This document shows positions 34,972-43,228 of a stretch of 64,000 nucleotides of DNA, one piece after another (within the stretch, counting starts at the first letter, position 1; the number at the start of each line of letters is the position of its first letter). The notes under the pieces were generated by a model that saw only the letters and a list, made by a program, of their open reading frames with translations, did not search any database and had not been told where the DNA came from. The position numbers and the translations under genes were made by a program. Location of the stretch: NCBI GenBank assembly GCA_902767565.1, contig CACXHY010000004.1, forward strand, positions 62,001-126,000, read 5' to 3'. Source of the stretch: an uncultured Eubacteriales bacterium (lineage in GTDB: Bacteria; Bacillota; Clostridia; Christensenellales; Aristaeellaceae).

Positions 34972-35096
34972 GGGGCAAACAACCAAACATCCAAACATCC
35001 AAACCGCACGGGGACGGACCGCTGCGGCTGCGGTTTGCTTCCCTCTTTCAGGGGCAAACATCCAAACAACCAAACATCCAAACCGCACGGGGACGG
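34972..35096 (+). repeat. CCAAACA minisatellite, two 46-bp copies
   Basis: Two 46-bp direct copies (34972-35017 and 35051-35096), each made of CCAAACAT/CCAAACAA units followed by CCGCACGGGGACGG. A related array in inverse orientation lies at 36478-36610. The 34537-35137 gap has no gene. Confidence 0.7.
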
Positions 35097-35137
35097 ATCG
35101 CATCTTTGGGAAGGAGCGTGAAGATCCGGATCCCGAA

Positions 35138-36289
35138 TCACGATCTCATTTCCGTCTGTGCGCTGACCGCGTATCTTCTCGCGTTGCGCTCGCGCTTTTC
35201 CGTCAGCAGGAGACCCGCGGCGGAGGCGGCCCGGCGGATGCTGAAGGCGATGGTCTTGGGGGTCAGGTCCTCGGTGTTCTCGGGGCGGTCCGCCAGCTCC
35301 GCCGCCGTCATGGACCAGGAGGGCATGGCCCGGCAGACCCGCTCCAGCAGGCGGCGCACCTTGACGGGGGCGGTCTCGGTCTGATCCGGGGGGCGAAGGG
35401 TGTTCTCCAGCTCCTCCCTGCTGACGGTGCTGATCCCGCTGAACACGGCCCCGGCGTTCTCCGAGAGGGTGATGACCGCCGTGTCGCCGGCGGCGGCGCC
35501 GTTGCTCTTGAAGTGCAGGACGCAGCGCTGGTCGGCGGTCCGGGGATGGGGGAAGACCATCAGGGCGGAGCGCACCGCGTTCACAAAGTCCATGCTGCCG
35601 CTGACCCGCTGCATGGCGGAGCGGCCCGTCCCCTTGTTCAGGTGGGCGATGAGCAGGGCCGCGCAGCCCGTCTTCTTGCAGACGCGCCGCAGGGATTCCA
35701 GCGCCCGGCGCACGTCGGACAGGCTGTTGGCGTCCGCCCCCGCCTGCAGGAAGGCCTGCACCGGATCGATGACGATCAGCTTCGCGCCGCACTCCTCCAC
35801 CAGCGCCTCCATCTGGGCCTCCTCCGTCATCAGCGGCACGATCATCTCGGGGATCAGCGTGTGGACCCGCTCGGGATGCCTGCAGCCGCAGCCGTCCAGC
35901 CGGAAGCGCAGTTCCTCCGGCTCATCCTCGAAGGAGAGGATCAGGGTGTGGGCCCCGTGCACGGGATCGACCGTCAGCTCGCCGGGCATGCCGGAGGGCT
36001 GCGCCCCGTCGGCCAGGGCGGCCGCGATCATCAGCGCCAGGGTGGTCTTGCCGCTGCCGCCGTCTCCCGCCGCCAGGTTCAGGTTCCCGGCCCGCAGGTA
36101 GGGCTTCCACAGGAAGGCGGGCGGCTGCGCCTGAATGGCGTCGAACCCGCAGGTCCGGATCTTCGGCACCACGGGCGAAAAGGCCGTTCGCGTCTCCGGG
36201 CGGTCCGGCGGCGGCTCGAAGTACCGCCCGGCCCCCGGCTCGTCCCAGGGCAGGGGGATATATTCGATTTCCGGCTCTCGTTCTGACAT
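35138..36289 (-). CDS. RepA-like hexameric AAA ATPase (AAA_25 type)
   Basis: A 383-aa cytosolic ATPase of the RecA-fold RepA/AAA_25 group, related to plasmid RepA helicases and DnaB. Walker A is GDGGSGKTTLALMIAAAL; Walker B is AKLIVIDPVQAFL; a sensor-like segment is ALLIAHLNKGTG followed by RVSGSMDFVNAVRS. The C-terminal 90 residues form a winged-helix-like tail. Such proteins usually come from plasmids, phages or integrated elements. The ATG follows AAAGGAGG. The promoter region carries a Gram-positive LexA-type box, so expression may respond to DNA damage. No replication origin or partner gene is nearby, so it is probably a mobile-element leftover or a domesticated gene. Confidence 0.85.
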   Translation of the reverse strand: MSEREPEIEYIPLPWDEPGAGRYFEPPPDRPETRTAFSPVVPKIRTCGFDAIQAQPPAFLWKPYLRAGNLNLAAGDGGSGKTTLALMIAAALADGAQPSGMPGELTVDPVHGAHTLILSFEDEPEELRFRLDGCGCRHPERVHTLIPEMIVPLMTEEAQMEALVEECGAKLIVIDPVQAFLQAGADANSLSDVRRALESLRRVCKKTGCAALLIAHLNKGTGRSAMQRVSGSMDFVNAVRSALMVFPHPRTADQRCVLHFKSNGAAAGDTAVITLSENAGAVFSGISTVSREELENTLRPPDQTETAPVKVRRLLERVCRAMPSWSMTAAELADRPENTEDLTPKTIAFSIRRAASAAGLLLTEKRERNARRYAVSAQTEMRS

Positions 36290-36316
36290 ATATGACCTCC
36301 TTTACCGAGATAACAG

Positions 36317-36371
36317 GAACATCTGTTCTTGTTTCGCGGAGATCATACAGGATTCGTCCCGGGGTCTGCAA
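36317..36371 (-). promoter_or_regulatory. Promoter with LexA (SOS) box
   Basis: On the minus strand, TTGCAG (36371-36366), 18-bp spacer and TATGAT (36347-36342). The palindrome GAACATCTGTTC (36317-36328) lies just after the expected transcription start and fits the Gram-positive LexA consensus GAACN4GTTC, with flanking ACAG/CTTGT symmetry. Confidence 0.6.
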
Positions 36372-36407
36372 TGAAAAGTCCCGCAAAACCCGCAACAACA
36401 TTTTGGG

Positions 36408-36620
36408 GAATTCAGAATGCAGAATTCAGAATTCAGAATTTGGTTACTTTTCCTGAAACGGCGATGGCCGGTTTGTCGTTTGGTCGGTTGGTCGGTTGGT
36501 CGGTTGCCCCTGCAAGAGGGAAGCAAACGGCAGCCGCGGCGGTCTGTCGTGCGGTTTGGATGTTTGGTCGTTTGGTCGTTTGGTTGGTTGGATGTTTGCC
36601 CCTGAAAGAACAGAGCAAAC
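36408..36620 (+). repeat. Minisatellite block
   Basis: A GAATTCA array (36408-36441), then GGTTGGTC units (from 36478) and TTTGGTCG/TTTGGATG units (36556-36600). They are the complement of the CCAAACA arrays at 34972-35096, both flanked by GGGGCAA/TTGCCCC. No gene. Confidence 0.65.
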
Positions 36621-36702
36621 CGGCAAACCGCCATTACGGCAGAGGGATCCGGAATGCAAGCCGCCTGTGGCGGGTGTGGGCCGCAAACCCTTTCAAGGGG
36701 AT

Positions 36703-36738
36703 CCGGGGGACGCTTTCCTGCCGGAAAGCGTCCCCCGG
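36703..36738 (+). repeat. Hairpin repeat element
   Basis: Sixteen-bp arms starting CCGGGGGACGCTTTCC, followed by the MITE-core palindrome (36750-36790) that abuts the end of the alpha/beta hydrolase gene. Confidence 0.75.
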
Positions 36739-36796
36739 GCTTCCATACATTCCCCCTTCCCTCGGGAAGGGGGCAGGGGGATGGGGCGGCGCGGAT

Positions 36797-37552
36797 TCAT
36801 CCCTCTTCCCGCGCACCGCCTCTTTCCGCCCTCAGCCAATCCCTGACGACGCGCTTCATCCGCTCCGGGTCATGGTCGAAGTGGTGGGTCTCGCCGGGGA
36901 GGATCACCAGGGTGCACCGGGCGTAACGGGCGGCCGCCTTCACGGAATCCTCCGCCGGCACCACGTCGTCCCGATCCCCGTGGAGGAGCAGCACCGGGCC
37001 GGGAAAGCGGTCGATCGCCTCCTCCGGACGGATGCCCTGCGCCACCCGGAGGTAGTTCCCGTCCAGGGTCAGGCCCTTGATGACGGGGAGGTCGCCGGGG
37101 ATGTCCGCCGGGTCGAAGCGGGCGCCCAGCATGTCGCCCTTCCGGGCGCAGTCGGGGATCATGAAGGCCGGCGCCCGGAGGATCAGCCCCCGGACGCGCT
37201 CCGGCGCCTCCCCCGCGGCCAGCGCGGCGGCGAGCCCGCCCTGGGAGTGGCCCGCCAGCCAGACCTCCGTAACCCAGTCCTGCGCTTCCGCCCAGCGGAC
37301 GGCGGCCAGGGCGTTGGAGACCCAGTGGGTCAGGGTGTGGTCCCGGAAGCGGCCGCCGCTCTCGCCGTGGCCGTACATGTCCATGCGCAGCGTGGCAAAG
37401 CCCGCTTCCCGCACGGCCTCGCAGAAGGCGATGTTGTGGGGCCTGTCCTTGCTGCTGGTGAAGCCGTGCAGGAAGATCAGCAGCGGCGCGGGCCGGTCCG
37501 TCGGCCGCTCCATGACCGCCTGCAGCGGGATCCCCCCGTCCATGATGACCAT
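36797..37552 (-). CDS. Alpha/beta hydrolase
   Basis: A 251-aa serine hydrolase. The catalytic elements are visible: oxyanion strand LLIFLHGFTSSKD, nucleophile elbow AGHSQGGLAA, acid LLHGDRDDVVP and histidine GETHHFDHDP. The short cap and the HGFTSSKDR segment resemble bacterial esterase/feruloyl-esterase relatives, but the substrate cannot be fixed. The start at 37552 follows GGGAGAGGAG; earlier in-frame codons overlap the upstream acetyltransferase gene. It lies 22 bp after that gene on the same strand, so they are probably co-transcribed. Confidence 0.9.
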   Translation of the reverse strand: MVIMDGGIPLQAVMERPTDRPAPLLIFLHGFTSSKDRPHNIAFCEAVREAGFATLRMDMYGHGESGGRFRDHTLTHWVSNALAAVRWAEAQDWVTEVWLAGHSQGGLAAALAAGEAPERVRGLILRAPAFMIPDCARKGDMLGARFDPADIPGDLPVIKGLTLDGNYLRVAQGIRPEEAIDRFPGPVLLLHGDRDDVVPAEDSVKAAARYARCTLVILPGETHHFDHDPERMKRVVRDWLRAERGGAREEG

Positions 37553-37574
37553 CGCGTCCAACTCCTCTCCCGGT

Positions 37575-38132
37575 TCATTCCCTGCCGTCCAGCGGCAGCC
37601 GCATGAGGACCAGCTCCTGCCATTTCCCCGGCCGCGGCGAAAAGCCCCTGGGGTTCCGCCCGTACTCCCCGAAGCCCGCGCCGCGGTACAGGGCCAGCGC
37701 CCGTTCGTTCTCCGCGACGGCCTCCAGCTCCAGCTGGGCATAGCCCGCCGCCCGGGCGCACTCCGCGCAGGCCTCCGTCAGCGCCCGGCCGATGCCGAGG
37801 CCCCACCAGGCCCGCGCCACGCTGATGCCGAAGGAGGCCCGGTGCCGCAGCTTCTCCGCCTTCCCCGCCGCGCCGATGCCCGCGGTCCCGGCGATCACGC
37901 CGCCCACGTCGGCCACCAGCTCGATCTCCCGGGGATCCTCCGCCTTCGCCCGGAGGTACGCCCGCTCCTGCTCGAGGGTCGTGGTGATCTCCCCGGGGCG
38001 GGTGGTGAGGAAATCCGTCTCCGCGTGGGTCAGGCGGAAGTTGTCCAGCACGGCCTGCGCCTCCTCCGGGCAGGCGCTGCGCAGGGTGCAGGTGCGGCCG
38101 TCCTTCAGCCGCACGGTCTTCCGGTATTCCAT
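37575..38132 (-). CDS. GNAT-family N-acetyltransferase
   Basis: A 185-aa acetyltransferase. The acetyl-CoA pyrophosphate loop is ARAWWGLGIGRALTEAC (Q/RxxGxG/A type), preceded by the beta strand ASFGISV and followed by QLELEAVAENERALALYRGAGF, the usual GNAT motif B. The likely target is a small amine or ribosomal protein of the RimJ/RimL or PhnO-like group; not resolvable here. The ATG at 38132 is eight bases after AAAGAGG; the ATG two codons earlier is too close to it. Confidence 0.9.
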   Translation of the reverse strand: MEYRKTVRLKDGRTCTLRSACPEEAQAVLDNFRLTHAETDFLTTRPGEITTTLEQERAYLRAKAEDPREIELVADVGGVIAGTAGIGAAGKAEKLRHRASFGISVARAWWGLGIGRALTEACAECARAAGYAQLELEAVAENERALALYRGAGFGEYGRNPRGFSPRPGKWQELVLMRLPLDGRE

Positions 38133-38199
38133 GGTCATCGCCTCTTTTCCCGCGGTTCTCACCGCCATTGTAGCGCAGCGCGGCGGACCTTGTCAATCG

Positions 38200-38265
38200 G
38201 CGGGAAGTTTATGGAAATGTAGCGGGATGTTCATGGAATCGTCGCGGGAAGCTATTGAAAATGTA
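38200..38265 (+). promoter_or_regulatory. Three 22-bp direct repeats, candidate operator
   Basis: Three tandem degenerate copies at 38200-38221, 38222-38243 and 38244-38265, each starting GCGGGAWG and containing a TGGAA/TGAAA core. The 22-bp period is about two helical turns, so bound proteins would align on one face. The third copy covers the -35 box of the operon promoter. Confidence 0.6.
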
Positions 38266-38283
38266 ATCATACTCATGTATAAT
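38255..38283 (+). promoter_or_regulatory. Sigma-A promoter of the 13-gene operon
   Basis: TTGAAA (38255-38260), 17-bp spacer and perfect TATAAT (38278-38283). The leader is about 125 nt. No other comparable promoter was noticed before the terminator at 59146. Confidence 0.8.
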
Positions 38284-38415
38284 CGTAATGATGTGGGCAT
38301 GCGTTCCCGCTGTCCGTCGGCGTTCCAATTGCATCATCCGTTCCGGAGACGGCAGGAAAGCGCGGGCGGGTCCGTTTGTCCCGGAAAATCGTTTCACAGA
38401 ACGGGAGGAATCGTC

Positions 38416-40107
38416 TTGGAGGCTATCATCTACCTTATCGTCATCGCGGCGGTGCTGTACGGCATCTACCTGCTGGTGGTCTATGTGATCCTGCCGGCGA
38501 TCAGCATCGCGGGCATCGTCGCCGCGGCGGCCGGCGCGGTCATGGCGCTCATCATGTACATACGGGCGGCCATCGAGTGGGCCAATCCCTACGCCCTGGG
38601 AAAGAAGACCTGGACCCGGACGTCCGCGGATGTCTACAGGGACAAGCACAGGAACGCCGAGCCCAACGCCAAGCGGCGCAGCTACTTCTTCGGGCCGGGA
38701 TTCTACTCCCTGTTCAAGACCTGGATCACCGCCTGGAAATACAATTTCGGCATCGTCGTCCGCTACTGGAACTGGGCGCGCCCCCGGATCGACGACATCA
38801 AGGACGGCCTCTACTGGGCGGGCATCGCCCTGGGCGTGCTGTTCTGGGTCTCCCTGATCACCCTCAGCGCCTCGGTCCTGGTGGTCGGCTCCGTGGTGAG
38901 CGTGGGCATCGGCCTGGTCCACGGCGCCATCATGCTGCTGGTGGCCTCGGTCGTGTATCTGGTGTTCTCCGTCATCTACGGCATCGACTACTTCTATCTG
39001 TGGCGCCACGGCGTCAACTCCGAGTGCCCCAACTGCCACCGGCGCTACATCATCCCCCGGTTCCAGTGCTCCAACCCGGACTGCCAGCGCATCCACAAGA
39101 AGCTGATCCCCTCTGCCTACGGCATCCTGAAGCGGGAGTGCGTCTGCGGCGCCGTGCTGCCCACCACCTATTTCAACGGCCGCTCGAAGCTGAACAGCTT
39201 CTGCCCCTACTGCGAGGATGAGCGCCTGGCCTCCTCCGACTCCCGCCAGTTCAGCGTCAGCCTCATCGGCGGCAGCGCCTCCGGCAAGACGACCATGCTG
39301 GCCTCCTATTTCCACCTGCTCCGGGAGCACGTGGCGGACGTGGGCCTGACCGAGACCATCCCCGAGGAGCAGGAGCGCAAGGTGGCCTTCCTGGAGGACG
39401 CCTACGCCACCGCCGCCCGCGTCTCCGGCACCACGGTGCAGGACCACACGGATCCCTACACGCTGCTCATCGGCGGACCGCAGCTGTCCTTCAGCCGCCA
39501 GTTCAACATCTATGACGTCGCGGGCGAAGTTTTCATCGATCCCTCGCTGAGCGACATCGTCTACGGCTCCGACTTCATCAACAGCGAGACCATCCTGCTG
39601 CTGGTGGACCCGCTCTTCAGCCCGGACATCCGCAGGGAGGCCCTGGCGGACGGCCTGGATCCCAGCACGATCTCCCAGGCGGACCCCGCCGAGGTCATCA
39701 ACAACCTGGCAAACTACATCCGGCAGAACACCCGCAAGAGCGGCGCCAAGATCGAGCGTCCCCTGGCGGTCGTCATCAACAAGACGGATATCCCGGCCGT
39801 GGCCGCCCGCATCTCCAACGAGATGATCGAGGAAGAGGCGATGCAGTCCGGCGAGTCGCTGATGGCCCTGCGGAACCGGATGTGCCGCGACTTCCTCGCC
39901 GACAACGAGATGCACTCCCTCCTGATGGCGCTGGACGCCAACTTCTCCAAGGTCGCGTTCTTCGTGATCAGCTCCACCGGCGGCGCCGAGGAGGGCAGCT
40001 ACATCGTCGACAGCCACCTGGAGGAGCCCTTCAACTGGCTGCTCCGCGCCTCCGGCGACACGGAGCTGGCGGACGCCATGGGCGTGGACCGCAGCATCGG
40101 CAAGTGA
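38416..40107 (+). CDS. Membrane zinc-ribbon GTPase (double-GTPase system, GTPase 1)
   Basis: A 563-aa protein and the first gene of the operon. The TTG start follows GGGAGG by seven bases; no upstream ATG in frame has a site. Two hydrophobic segments at residues 3-50 and two at about 133-190 place it in the membrane. Residues 204-270 hold zinc-ribbon cysteines (CPNC, CSNPDC, CVCG, CPYC). The GTPase domain has Walker A GGSASGKTTM (285-294), a G3-like DVAGE (367-371), G4 NKTD (455-458) and a G5-like ISSTGG. This matches the GTPases that occur in pairs in the so-called DO-GTPase conflict systems; the match is from memory. It probably acts as the membrane-located switch of the system. Confidence 0.82.
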   Translation: MEAIIYLIVIAAVLYGIYLLVVYVILPAISIAGIVAAAAGAVMALIMYIRAAIEWANPYALGKKTWTRTSADVYRDKHRNAEPNAKRRSYFFGPGFYSLFKTWITAWKYNFGIVVRYWNWARPRIDDIKDGLYWAGIALGVLFWVSLITLSASVLVVGSVVSVGIGLVHGAIMLLVASVVYLVFSVIYGIDYFYLWRHGVNSECPNCHRRYIIPRFQCSNPDCQRIHKKLIPSAYGILKRECVCGAVLPTTYFNGRSKLNSFCPYCEDERLASSDSRQFSVSLIGGSASGKTTMLASYFHLLREHVADVGLTETIPEEQERKVAFLEDAYATAARVSGTTVQDHTDPYTLLIGGPQLSFSRQFNIYDVAGEVFIDPSLSDIVYGSDFINSETILLLVDPLFSPDIRREALADGLDPSTISQADPAEVINNLANYIRQNTRKSGAKIERPLAVVINKTDIPAVAARISNEMIEEEAMQSGESLMALRNRMCRDFLADNEMHSLLMALDANFSKVAFFVISSTGGAEEGSYIVDSHLEEPFNWLLRASGDTELADAMGVDRSIGK

Positions 40108-40177
40108 TCCCCGCGACCCGTATGATCTCTGATCCGGCGGCATGAGAGCCGGTTGAATCGACAGAGGAGGTGCAACC

Positions 40178-41236
40178 ATGAATTACCCCTGGAGCGACGA
40201 TGAGCGCACGAGGCCTCAGCCCGGCCAGGCGCCGTCCGGCGCGTGGGGAAGCGGCATGCCCGAGCGCGCCGCCTGGGACAGCGACCCCGCTCCCGCTCCC
40301 GCCCCCGCCCCCGCCCGCGGCTGGGACGAGCAGCCCGCACCCGCCCCCGCGCCGGCCCCCGCGCCGGGCGCAGACCTGGCGGGGCTGAACCAGCAGCTCG
40401 CCTCGATCTCCTACACCCTGAGCCGGCTGGAGCGGTCCATGCAGCAGGGCGCGGCCCCGAACGACGAGGCCGCCGGCGCGGAAGCCCGCCTGACCGCGGA
40501 CAAGCTGGACAGGATCCTGGCCAAGCTGGAGGCGGCCGAACAGACGGCCGCGCAGGCCCGGGCCGACCGGGAGGGCATCCGGCAGGCGCTGGAGGTGCAG
40601 AAGGGCAAGGCGGAGGAGACCAGCGCGGCGATGGCGGCCCTGACGGCCAGGAGCACCGACGTCCTCCGCAAGAACATGGAGTTTACCAGCGAATCGGCGA
40701 GGCGGTGGACCAAGGAGCTGGACAGCTACCGCGAGCTGTTCCGGAACACCATCTATGACGATCTGCTCAAGGAGCTGGCCTCCATCTATGTGAGCGCGCT
40801 GAACTACGCGGCCCGGCGCAGCGAGGAGGAGCCCCGGCTGCTGACCCACCTGGACAACAGCGTCCTGAGCCACCTGAAGGATCTGATGGAGGAGTACGGG
40901 GTCAGCATCGTCACCACGGAGCCGGGCACGCCCCGCTCCTACAAGCGCACCAAGTCGCGGGGCACGGTCCTCACGGGCGACAAGTCCCTGGACGGCACGG
41001 TGGTCCGCTCCTTGGCGCCGGGCTTCATGCGGGGCGAGATCTGCCTGCGGCAGGAGCTGGTCGAGTCCTACGCCTACCGCGAGGGCTATCAGGAGCCCGA
41101 ACCCGAACCCGCGCCCGAAGCCGAACCCGCGCCCGAACCCGCGCCCGAACCCGCGCCGGTCCCGGACCCCGAGCCCGCCCCCGAAGCGGGCCCCGAAACC
41201 TTCCCCGCGCCCCCGCAGGACGAAGCGGCCCAATGA
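40178..41236 (+). CDS. GrpE-like nucleotide exchange factor with Pro/Ala tails
   Basis: A 352-aa protein. The first 65 and last 55 residues are low-complexity (PAPAPAPA and EPEPAPEAEP repeats). Between them is a coiled coil (about 65-190) and a C-terminal part that follows the GrpE pattern: helices TIYDDLLKELASIYVSAL, then LKDLMEEYGVSIVTTEPG, then DGTVVRSLAPGFMRGEICLR, comparable to the GrpE head. GrpE proteins open the nucleotide pocket of Hsp70. Directly downstream are two Hsp70 genes, which strongly supports this reading. The ATG follows GAGGAGG. It differs from housekeeping GrpE (about 200 aa) by the long tails. Confidence 0.75.
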   Translation: MNYPWSDDERTRPQPGQAPSGAWGSGMPERAAWDSDPAPAPAPAPARGWDEQPAPAPAPAPAPGADLAGLNQQLASISYTLSRLERSMQQGAAPNDEAAGAEARLTADKLDRILAKLEAAEQTAAQARADREGIRQALEVQKGKAEETSAAMAALTARSTDVLRKNMEFTSESARRWTKELDSYRELFRNTIYDDLLKELASIYVSALNYAARRSEEEPRLLTHLDNSVLSHLKDLMEEYGVSIVTTEPGTPRSYKRTKSRGTVLTGDKSLDGTVVRSLAPGFMRGEICLRQELVESYAYREGYQEPEPEPAPEAEPAPEPAPEPAPVPDPEPAPEAGPETFPAPPQDEAAQ

Positions 41237-41299
41237 ACCGGTCCGGCCTGACGGCATACCCATGTTCCAACTACCACGCATGATACAGGAGGAATCTCT

Positions 41300-43108
41300 A
41301 TGGGAACCATTTACGGCATTGACCTGGGCACCACCTACAGCTGCATCGCCAAGATCGATCCGGCCACCATGCAGCCCGTCGTGATCGAAGACAACGCGAA
41401 CGCCAGCTCGACCCTCCCCTCCGCCGTGGCCTTCCCCATCGACGGGAACGGCACCTATGACGTGGGCTCGGCCGCCAAGGAGTACGCCGCGGAGCATCCG
41501 GAGCGCGTCTTCCAGTTCTTCAAGCGCTTCATCGGCCGGAACGACGACCCGGAAAAGCCCCCGTACGAGGTGGACGGCCAGGTCTACGACCCCATCACCC
41601 TCTCCGCCATGGTGCTGAAGAAGATCGTGTCCTACGCCCGGGACGGCGGCGAGACGGTGGAGGACGTCATCATCACCGTGCCCGCCTACTTCAGCGTGGA
41701 GCAGCGGGAAGCCACCAAGGAAGCGGGCCGCCAGGCCGGGCTGAACGTGCTGGCCACCATCAACGAGCCCACCGCGGCCTCCCTGGCCTATGCCCAGGGC
41801 AAGCTGGACGAGGACCGGCTGATCCTGGTGTACGACCTGGGCGGCGGCACCTTCGACGTCACCCTGCTGCAGCTGACCTCCAAGGGCAACGGCGCCTACG
41901 ACGCGAAGGTCATCCTCACGGACGGCAACTTCAAGCTGGGCGGCTGCGACTGGGACGAGCAGATGATCACGATCCTGCGGAACAAGTTCGCCGAAGAGCA
42001 GAGCATCTCGGTGGATGAGATCCCGCCCGAGGACGACGCCGAGATCCGCGCCTCCGCCGAGCGGATCAAGCAGGCCCTGACCCTGAAGCCCGCCGCAAAG
42101 GCCAACTTCAGCGGCACCCGTTTCGAAGTGACCCTGGAAGAGTTCAACGAAGCCACGGTCGAGCTGCTGGACCAGACCCGCTTCCTGGTGGAGAGCCTGC
42201 TGGAGAAAGCCGCCGAGATGGGCTACCCGGAAGACAGCATCACCGACGTGCTGATGGTGGGCGGCTCCACCCGCATGAAGCAGGTGGAGAACTGGCTGAA
42301 GGAACGCTTTGAGAGCTCGGGGACGGAGCGCGTGCGCTTCTTCGAGCCGGACAAGGCCGTGGCCAAGGGCGCGGCGGTGGCAGGCCCCATCCTGGCGGGC
42401 GGCGTCAATCCCTTCGACGACATCATCACCCAGCTGGGTCTGGGGAAGAACGAGAAGGTGAAGGTCGAGCGCACCGACTCGGGCGACGTGAAGGTCACCA
42501 ACAGCGAGGGCCAGTCCGTGACCGTCTCCCAGGAAGACGCGGCCGACATGTTCGGCAGCGACCTCCCCGCGGCCGGCAAGACCATGGAGTTCGTGGTGCC
42601 CGACACCACCTCCGCCGCCGAGAGCCGGATCTTCGACGTGGCGCCCAGCACCTTCGGCCTGATCGTGAACAACCAGCGGGAAGGCTACTTCGTGGACAAC
42701 GTGATCCCCAAGAGCACCCCCACCCCCGTGGAGGAGAGCCGCTCCTACGTCACCCCGCCCCGGACGCCCGTCAATTACGACTCCCTGCGGCTCCCCGTGG
42801 TCCAGAGCGAGTCCCTGGCGGAGAAGGACCTGTGCAAGCGGGTCGGCGACGACTACGAGTTCACCGACTTCAGCCTGCAGCAGAAGATCCTGGGCAGCAT
42901 GGTCATCCCCGTTCCCATGTCCCTGCCCAGCGGCAGCGAGGTGCAGGTGAAGATCACCTTCGACCAGCTGGCCAACCTCCACGTCTGGCTCTATATCCCC
43001 TCCATCGACCTGACCCAGGAGCTGGACCTGAACCTGGGCATCTCCGATGAGCAGAAGCAGGAGATCCGCGACCAGCTCAGCGGCCTGACCCAGATCGACA
43101 TCAACTGA
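41300..43108 (+). CDS. Hsp70 (DnaK-like) chaperone, lid-less
   Basis: A 602-aa Hsp70. The nucleotide-binding domain is intact: GIDLGTTYS (6-14), VPAYFSVEQREATKEAG, NEPTAASLAYA, VYDLGGGTFDV (178-188) and VLMVGGSTRM. A beta-type substrate-binding region follows (about 400-580), but the alpha-helical lid of DnaK is reduced to a short helix (SDEQKQEIRDQLSGL), and there is no EEVD tail. It is clearly not the housekeeping DnaK, because it sits with GrpE-like, vWA-Hsp70 and GTPase genes. The expected role is ATP-driven remodelling or holding of a system-specific client, perhaps the nuclease. The ATG follows AGGAGG. Confidence 0.92.
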   Translation: MGTIYGIDLGTTYSCIAKIDPATMQPVVIEDNANASSTLPSAVAFPIDGNGTYDVGSAAKEYAAEHPERVFQFFKRFIGRNDDPEKPPYEVDGQVYDPITLSAMVLKKIVSYARDGGETVEDVIITVPAYFSVEQREATKEAGRQAGLNVLATINEPTAASLAYAQGKLDEDRLILVYDLGGGTFDVTLLQLTSKGNGAYDAKVILTDGNFKLGGCDWDEQMITILRNKFAEEQSISVDEIPPEDDAEIRASAERIKQALTLKPAAKANFSGTRFEVTLEEFNEATVELLDQTRFLVESLLEKAAEMGYPEDSITDVLMVGGSTRMKQVENWLKERFESSGTERVRFFEPDKAVAKGAAVAGPILAGGVNPFDDIITQLGLGKNEKVKVERTDSGDVKVTNSEGQSVTVSQEDAADMFGSDLPAAGKTMEFVVPDTTSAAESRIFDVAPSTFGLIVNNQREGYFVDNVIPKSTPTPVEESRSYVTPPRTPVNYDSLRLPVVQSESLAEKDLCKRVGDDYEFTDFSLQQKILGSMVIPVPMSLPSGSEVQVKITFDQLANLHVWLYIPSIDLTQELDLNLGISDEQKQEIRDQLSGLTQIDIN

Positions 43109-43119
43109 GTTCCGTCCCG

Positions 43120-43144
43120 CCTGCCCGGGCAGCCCCCGGGCAGG
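43120..43144 (+). terminator. Intercistronic hairpin
   Basis: Perfect 10-bp stem CCTGCCCGGG with CCCGGGCAGG in the 120-bp gap between the two Hsp70 genes, without a T-run. It may tune the ratio of upstream to downstream expression rather than end transcription. Confidence 0.45.
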
Positions 43145-43228
43145 TGGGATTATTGTGGCTACAAGAAATGACCGCACCCGGCGGCGGCGCGCCGCGCCCG
43201 GGGCCGGATGCGGCAAGGAGGCAGGCAG

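Noticed and set aside
33081-36620. Regular short repeats that might suggest a CRISPR array
   Set aside because: Units are 7-8 bp tandem or 46-bp minisatellites without unique spacers of constant length and without cas genes.
41300-43108. Housekeeping dnaK of the organism
   Set aside because: It lacks the alpha lid and EEVD-type tail and is not next to ordinary grpE, dnaJ or hrcA; it belongs to the conflict-type operon.
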